Assembly (NCBI GenBank): GCA_030067055.1
Contig: JASJAL010000058.1
Location: forward strand, 1 to 38,288
Direction: 5' to 3'
DNA from: Kiloniellales bacterium
GTDB taxonomy: Bacteria; Pseudomonadota; Alphaproteobacteria; Kiloniellales; JAKSBE01
Length of the DNA: 38,288 bases
The notes below the pieces were generated by a model. It did not search any database. It was given only the letters and a program-made list of their open reading frames with translations, and was not told where the DNA came from. Positions 35,204 through 38,288 of the stretch are shown here, one piece after another (position 1 is the stretch's first letter; every line of letters starts with the position of its first letter). Made by a program: the position numbers and the translations under genes.

Positions 35204-36110
35204 CCCATGAGCCTCCGGCGCTATCCCGCTTCGCCCGCCTGGCAACGGTGAAGCTGTTGCCCGTGAAGAGAACGTCGCCCTCGATGTCCAGGTGGACCAA
35301 CATCTTCCCGAGGTTCCGATTGAGGCGGCTCTTCGGGCTCCGGGTTTCGTACCAGTAGCTGTGCACCTGGCGGCTGCTCTGGACCGGGCGGTGATGCTGA
35401 TAGCCGGAAAAGACGACCAGATACTCCTCGATCTCCGAAACCTCGGCCGGAGAGAAGCCGTCGAAGACCAGGTTGTAGGCCGTCGAGAAGCCGCCCGGTT
35501 CCAAAGGCCCCGCTCCCTCTGCTGTGGCTCCGTGCTGGAGGCTTGGCGCCAGTTGATCGGCCAGCAGTTGCCCCAGGTCGCGCGACAGACGGCGAGCGTC
35601 GCGGCCGACGACTTCGAAGACGCAGGCCTCGTCGCAGTCCGCCGGTGCCCTCAAGGCTTCCGCCGATTTGACCTCGGCGCCGCCCAGTCGGCGCCCGCTG
35701 CGGACATCGATCAAGCGCCCTGAGATCCGGGTTGTGATCTTCGTTGTGTAGCTGAGCCGTTCCGATCGCTTGTAGACCGTGAAAATCGCCGCAACGTCCA
35801 TCGGCGGCGCCTGCACGGCCCGGGCGATGTCGATGACCTCGGCATCCGTGCGGCGGCTGCGCCCCTGCGCGAAGGCGCCGAGGGTCACCGCCGTCTCGTC
35901 GTAGATCGCGAAGCCGGAATCGTGGAGCTGCTGCCCGAGCTGCTCGAGGACCGCTTTGGCGACCGGGCTGTTGCGCGGCAGGGACTCCCGGTCCGCGTCT
36001 TCGCCCACGACGATGAGGTTCGGACGGTCGCCGCCGAGGGATGGCACGGCAAAGGCTGAGGCTGAAAGGAACACCAGCGCCGCTGTGGTCAGCCTTGGCG
36101 CTATCTGCAT
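35193..36110 (-). CDS. Periplasmic FlgO/LpoB/CsgG-like protein
   Basis: The 305-residue product has a signal peptide (about 1-27). A domain with a repeated strand-helix pattern follows: SPVAKAVLEQLGQQLHDSGF, then VAAIFTVYKRSERLSYTTK, then ISGRLIDVRSGRRLGGAEVK. It recalls the TolB-N-like fold of FlgO, LpoB and CsgG. The C-terminal part is unassigned. ATG 36110 has GGGAGG seven bases upstream. It is the first gene of the 14-gene operon, so its promoter should lie in the gene-poor stretch just upstream. Family is inferred from pattern only. Confidence 0.7.
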   Translation of the reverse strand: MQIAPRLTTAALVFLSASAFAVPSLGGDRPNLIVVGEDADRESLPRNSPVAKAVLEQLGQQLHDSGFAIYDETAVTLGAFAQGRSRRTDAEVIDIARAVQAPPMDVAAIFTVYKRSERLSYTTKITTRISGRLIDVRSGRRLGGAEVKSAEALRAPADCDEACVFEVVGRDARRLSRDLGQLLADQLAPSLQHGATAEGAGPLEPGGFSTAYNLVFDGFSPAEVSEIEEYLVVFSGYQHHRPVQSSRQVHSYWYETRSPKSRLNRNLGKMLVHLDIEGDVLFTGNSFTVARRAKRDSAGGSWDGW

Positions 36111-36393
36111 GTCGTGACCTCCCTGACGTCGGGCGCGATCTCGCGTGGTCTCTCGGCGTTGCCTCGCCAGCCACGGCATACCCGCGCCCTTGCTTCTCCA
36201 TCGTTGAAAGGCGGCCACCGACTGTCCTTCCGGCTCGTGCCGGACGCCGAAGTGCTTTCCGGCCAGGACGCCAAAGCCAAGGACGACGAACCCGCCTTCC
36301 GACGCAGAGGCCCTCGCAGAGCCCCCGCGTGATCGGTGATACGATGGCAAGGCAGGATCCATCCCCGCTCAGCCTTGCCCTTTTCCCACGGGC

Positions 36394-36801
36394 TCAACGC
36401 AGGGGGTCGCGACCGGCAGTTCCGGCGCCCGTCCCCCGCGGTCTGCCGTCGGCGTCGATCAGGCCGGCGATCGCCTCTTCGAGGCCGCAGATCAGGCAGC
36501 GAAAGCGCCCCTTCCTGGCCACGGCAATGCTATGGAATGACAGCGAAAAATGATCGCAGCGGCACTCGATCGTCACGCCGTCGTCCCGCGATCGGATCCG
36601 CAGTACGTTGCGTGACAGCCCACGCCGAGTCCCGGAAGGAACGGCAACTCCAGGGTCGATCAAAAACGCCAGCGCGCCTGGCCTCGTTCCCGATCTGCGG
36701 TCACCGGTCGAGCCCTGAGCGCTAGATCCTTCGGTGACGCTGGACTTCAACCTCGGCTCTCGGCCGGTCAAAGTCTTGTGCCGTCTCGGATTCCTGGACA
36801 T
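36394..36801 (-). CDS. Doubtful small protein with a Cys/His pattern
   Basis: The C-terminal half reads like a real protein: GVTIECRCDHFSLSFHSIAV followed by ARKGRFRCLICGLEEAIAG. It has CxCxH and CxxC pairs that could bind zinc. The N-terminal half is Arg-rich and looks like shadow sequence. No ribosome-binding site or clear start was found; ATG 36801 is nominal. It may be a short real gene, a decayed one, or chance. Confidence 0.25.
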   Translation of the reverse strand: MSRNPRRHKTLTGREPRLKSSVTEGSSAQGSTGDRRSGTRPGALAFLIDPGVAVPSGTRRGLSRNVLRIRSRDDGVTIECRCDHFSLSFHSIAVARKGRFRCLICGLEEAIAGLIDADGRPRGTGAGTAGRDPLR

Positions 36802-37012
36802 GGGCCTGGCCGCCAATCGACAGGATCTACCTACTCGAGCCCATGAAAGGGCCAGAGAGCCAATCGGGCCTGCCAGTTCGACAGGCGCTAGCAATCGGGC
36901 GCGTCCGGACCCGCCCATCTATGGGCTCGCCGGTCGGATTGGGATCCATTGTCGAGTGGAGCCATCGAGGTTTGGTGGTGGAGGCAGTCTGGAGCGAACC
37001 CGTCTCCACTGA

Positions 37013-37033
37013 TTTCCCTGTTCAACAGGGAAA
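37013..37033. repeat. 21-base palindrome with ACAGGGAAA arms
   Basis: Ten-base arms (TTTCCCTGTT and AACAGGGAAA) flank a single central C, a near-perfect palindrome. The right arm is the same unit as the repeats at 37134-37184. Confidence 0.8.
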
Positions 37034-37133
37034 AAACAGTGAAATTCCTTGAGTCAGTCCCGAATATCGCCGCCACCCGCCCTCTAACAAACTGCTTTAG
37101 GTGCGATTTCTCGCCGGATTCCCTAGAAGAAGG

Positions 37134-37184
37134 AACAGGGAAATTTCTGATTGAAACAGGGAATTCCTGGAAGGAAACAGGGAA
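37134..37184. repeat. Three AACAGGGAA units at an exact 21-base period
   Basis: AACAGGGAA occurs at 37134, 37155 and 37176. The bases between units differ but keep the period, which equals seven codons. The block is AT-rich compared with its surroundings. It looks like a member of a dispersed intergenic repeat and not a gene. Confidence 0.75.
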
Positions 37185-37460
37185 TCTATGGCCGATTTCA
37201 GGGTATTCGAACCAATGGAGCGGGCTCAAATCCTAGGCTTGGTACTCTTCGTGACAGCCGTTCGCTCTATATGGCCCGCATGCCGTTTGCCCTCCGCCAG
37301 CGACCATTGGATGGTTCCCAAGGGAGGAGCTCTGACTCATCATGGCCCTAGAAGGAGCGGCGATAGGGCAAAGATCCAGGCCGAAGGAAACCGTTCCGAA
37401 CGCGAAGCCAGAATCGCGTCGCTCCAAATCTAGGGCCACCCTGAAAGACGATCGCTCAAA

Positions 37461-38288
37461 TCAATTCGGGATCGCCTTCGCCGCGCCGCGTGCCGCGGGG
37501 GAGGCCGTGCCCGCCCCGTCCTCGCCCTGGGGTGCTGCGCCGATCAGCAAACCGGCTTGCTCCTTGACGGTCCAGCCCTGTGCCTCGAGCCCGGCCCGAG
37601 CCTTGGGTGACACACTGCCCTCGAACCAGAACTGGGCTTCCTGGATGTCCGAGGATTGCGCGACGTACTCGCTGGCAGCCGTGGCGATGGCTGCGGCTTC
37701 CTCGCTCCATAGCAGGTAGTCGAGAGGAAACACGCCGACCAGCCGGCCCTCGCGGGTCTTCTGGATCGGTAGCTCGGCAATCTCCACGATATCCGTCGCC
37801 GCGACCTTGGTGTGGTAGTTGGCCATCATCTCGGCCCGCTGCTGGAAGTAGCGCGCCACGACCTTGTCGGGCGCCCCCGCGGCCAAGGTCAGGAAGATCT
37901 GCCGGCCGTCCGCTTCCGTCATCCGGTGCAGCGCCTCGACCAGCAGCAGCTTCTCCAGGGGCGAGTAGTTGTAGTTGCGCAGAAAGCTCTCGACGATGTC
38001 CTCGTCGATTCCCATCGCCAGCAGTTTCTCCTTGTTCATCTCGGTGAGGCGCTCCGGCGGGTTGTCGATCAAGACCTGGTTCATCTCGTTGGTCAGGCTG
38101 AGCGCCAGGATCGGATACTCCAAGACCGTGTCCTGGGTCGCCACGCCCATCGCAACGCTGGCCGTGATACCGCCGGCGAAAGCCGCTCGGCCCACCGACA
38201 CCAGGGCCTCCTGCAGTGGCTGCCAGTCGGTGTAGGGATCGACCCCGAGCTCCACGGCGAAGGCCCTCTTGGTCCCCGCCCATCCGGC
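37461..38288 (-). CDS. Unrecognised protein, C-terminal part (cut by window edge)
   Basis: The frame is open from base 38288 down to a stop at 37461, giving 275 residues. An in-frame GTG at 38255 could be a start, but the reading continues upstream with similar composition (TKRAFAVELGVDPYTDW), so the gene probably begins outside the window. The visible part is mainly helical with conserved-looking stretches (LGVDPYTDWQPLQEAL, SPLEKLLLVEALHRM). It has a weak hydrophobic stretch near AAFAGGITASVAMGVA and an Ala/Gly-rich tail. No family is recognised. Confidence 0.75.
   Translation of the reverse strand, partial: AGWAGTKRAFAVELGVDPYTDWQPLQEALVSVGRAAFAGGITASVAMGVATQDTVLEYPILALSLTNEMNQVLIDNPPERLTEMNKEKLLAMGIDEDIVESFLRNYNYSPLEKLLLVEALHRMTEADGRQIFLTLAAGAPDKVVARYFQQRAEMMANYHTKVAATDIVEIAELPIQKTREGRLVGVFPLDYLLWSEEAAAIATAASEYVAQSSDIQEAQFWFEGSVSPKARAGLEAQGWTVKEQAGLLIGAAPQGEDGAGTASPAARGAAKAIPN

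Larger units (their letters stand above)
36111..37460. other. 1.35-kb gene-poor stretch
   Basis: This stretch presumably holds the promoter of the 14-gene operon. It has lower GC between about 36990 and 37200, a palindrome and a periodic repeat (listed separately). I found no tRNA, rRNA, Fnr-type box or transposase remnant. The only coding candidate is the weak Cys-containing frame at 36394. Confidence 0.5.

Noticed and set aside
24633..36110. Zorya-type anti-phage system, Tol-Pal, or flagellar stator
   Set aside because: No ZorC/ZorD-like helicase, TolA/TolB/Pal, or flagellar genes are present, and the ExbB-like protein lacks the long MotA loop or ZorA tail.
37134..37184. CRISPR array
   Set aside because: Units are only nine bases with 12-base gaps and three copies, there are no cas genes, and spacing equals seven codons.
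36949..37236. Small genes over the 21-base repeat
   Set aside because: Open frames on both strands arise from the repeat period being a multiple of three; no start signals or domains.

Overview
The window is GC-rich bacterial DNA. It most likely comes from a denitrifying alphaproteobacterium of the Rhodospirillales type. That placement is an inference from codon use, the nirS-nirE and divergent nirI layout, Dnr/NNR-type boxes, and NnrS. No rRNA, tRNA, CRISPR array or insertion sequence was seen.

Region 1 (1-19.3 kb) is a nitrite and nitric oxide respiration island. It holds the start of nirE, nirS (cytochrome cd1 nitrite reductase), divergent nirI, a Crp/Fnr-type regulator (dnr/nnrR), and norCBQD (cytochrome c-dependent NO reductase and its activation proteins). 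An eight-gene operon (17.0 to 10.2 kb, minus strand) follows. It encodes a second heme-copper enzyme with a CuA subunit, heme O synthase, a SCO copper chaperone, an unusual cytochrome b / 2x[4Fe-4S] / MvhD fusion, a small anchored protein and a hemerythrin. The heme-copper subunit I keeps all six metal-ligand histidines but has Gln where oxidases have the cross-linked Tyr, so it may be an alternative NO reductase (eNOR-like). A second SCO gene, a 60-residue membrane protein and nnrS complete the island. Six TTGA-N6-TCAA boxes sit upstream of nirS, nirI, dnr, norC, the CuA-enzyme operon and the second SCO gene, so the island reads as one NO/oxygen-responsive regulon. A 3' scrap of a second nnrS lies beside the norC promoter.

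Region 2 (19.5-24.2 kb) holds three unrelated-looking genes: a symporter fused to a periplasmic-type solute-binding domain, an ADP/ATP-carrier-like (TLC family) protein, and a lipoprotein.

Region 3 (24.6-36.1 kb) is a tightly packed 14-gene minus-strand run with many overlapping stop/start codons. Its products are almost all envelope proteins. They include an ExbB/MotA-like four-helix membrane protein, an ExbD-like single-helix protein with a Glu in its helix, two lytic transglycosylases, a peptidoglycan-binding protein, a FlgO/LpoB-like periplasmic protein, a Pro-rich membrane-anchored protein, a coiled-coil protein, a lipoprotein, and a membrane-anchored Lon (S16)-like domain that lacks the catalytic Lys. 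I read it as a possible undescribed ion-driven cell-wall-spanning machine. It is the best candidate here for a new system.

Region 4 (36.1-38.3 kb) is gene-poor. It has a palindrome and a 21-base-period repeat, then the 3' part of an unrecognised gene running off the window end.

All positions were read by eye, so single-base offsets are possible.
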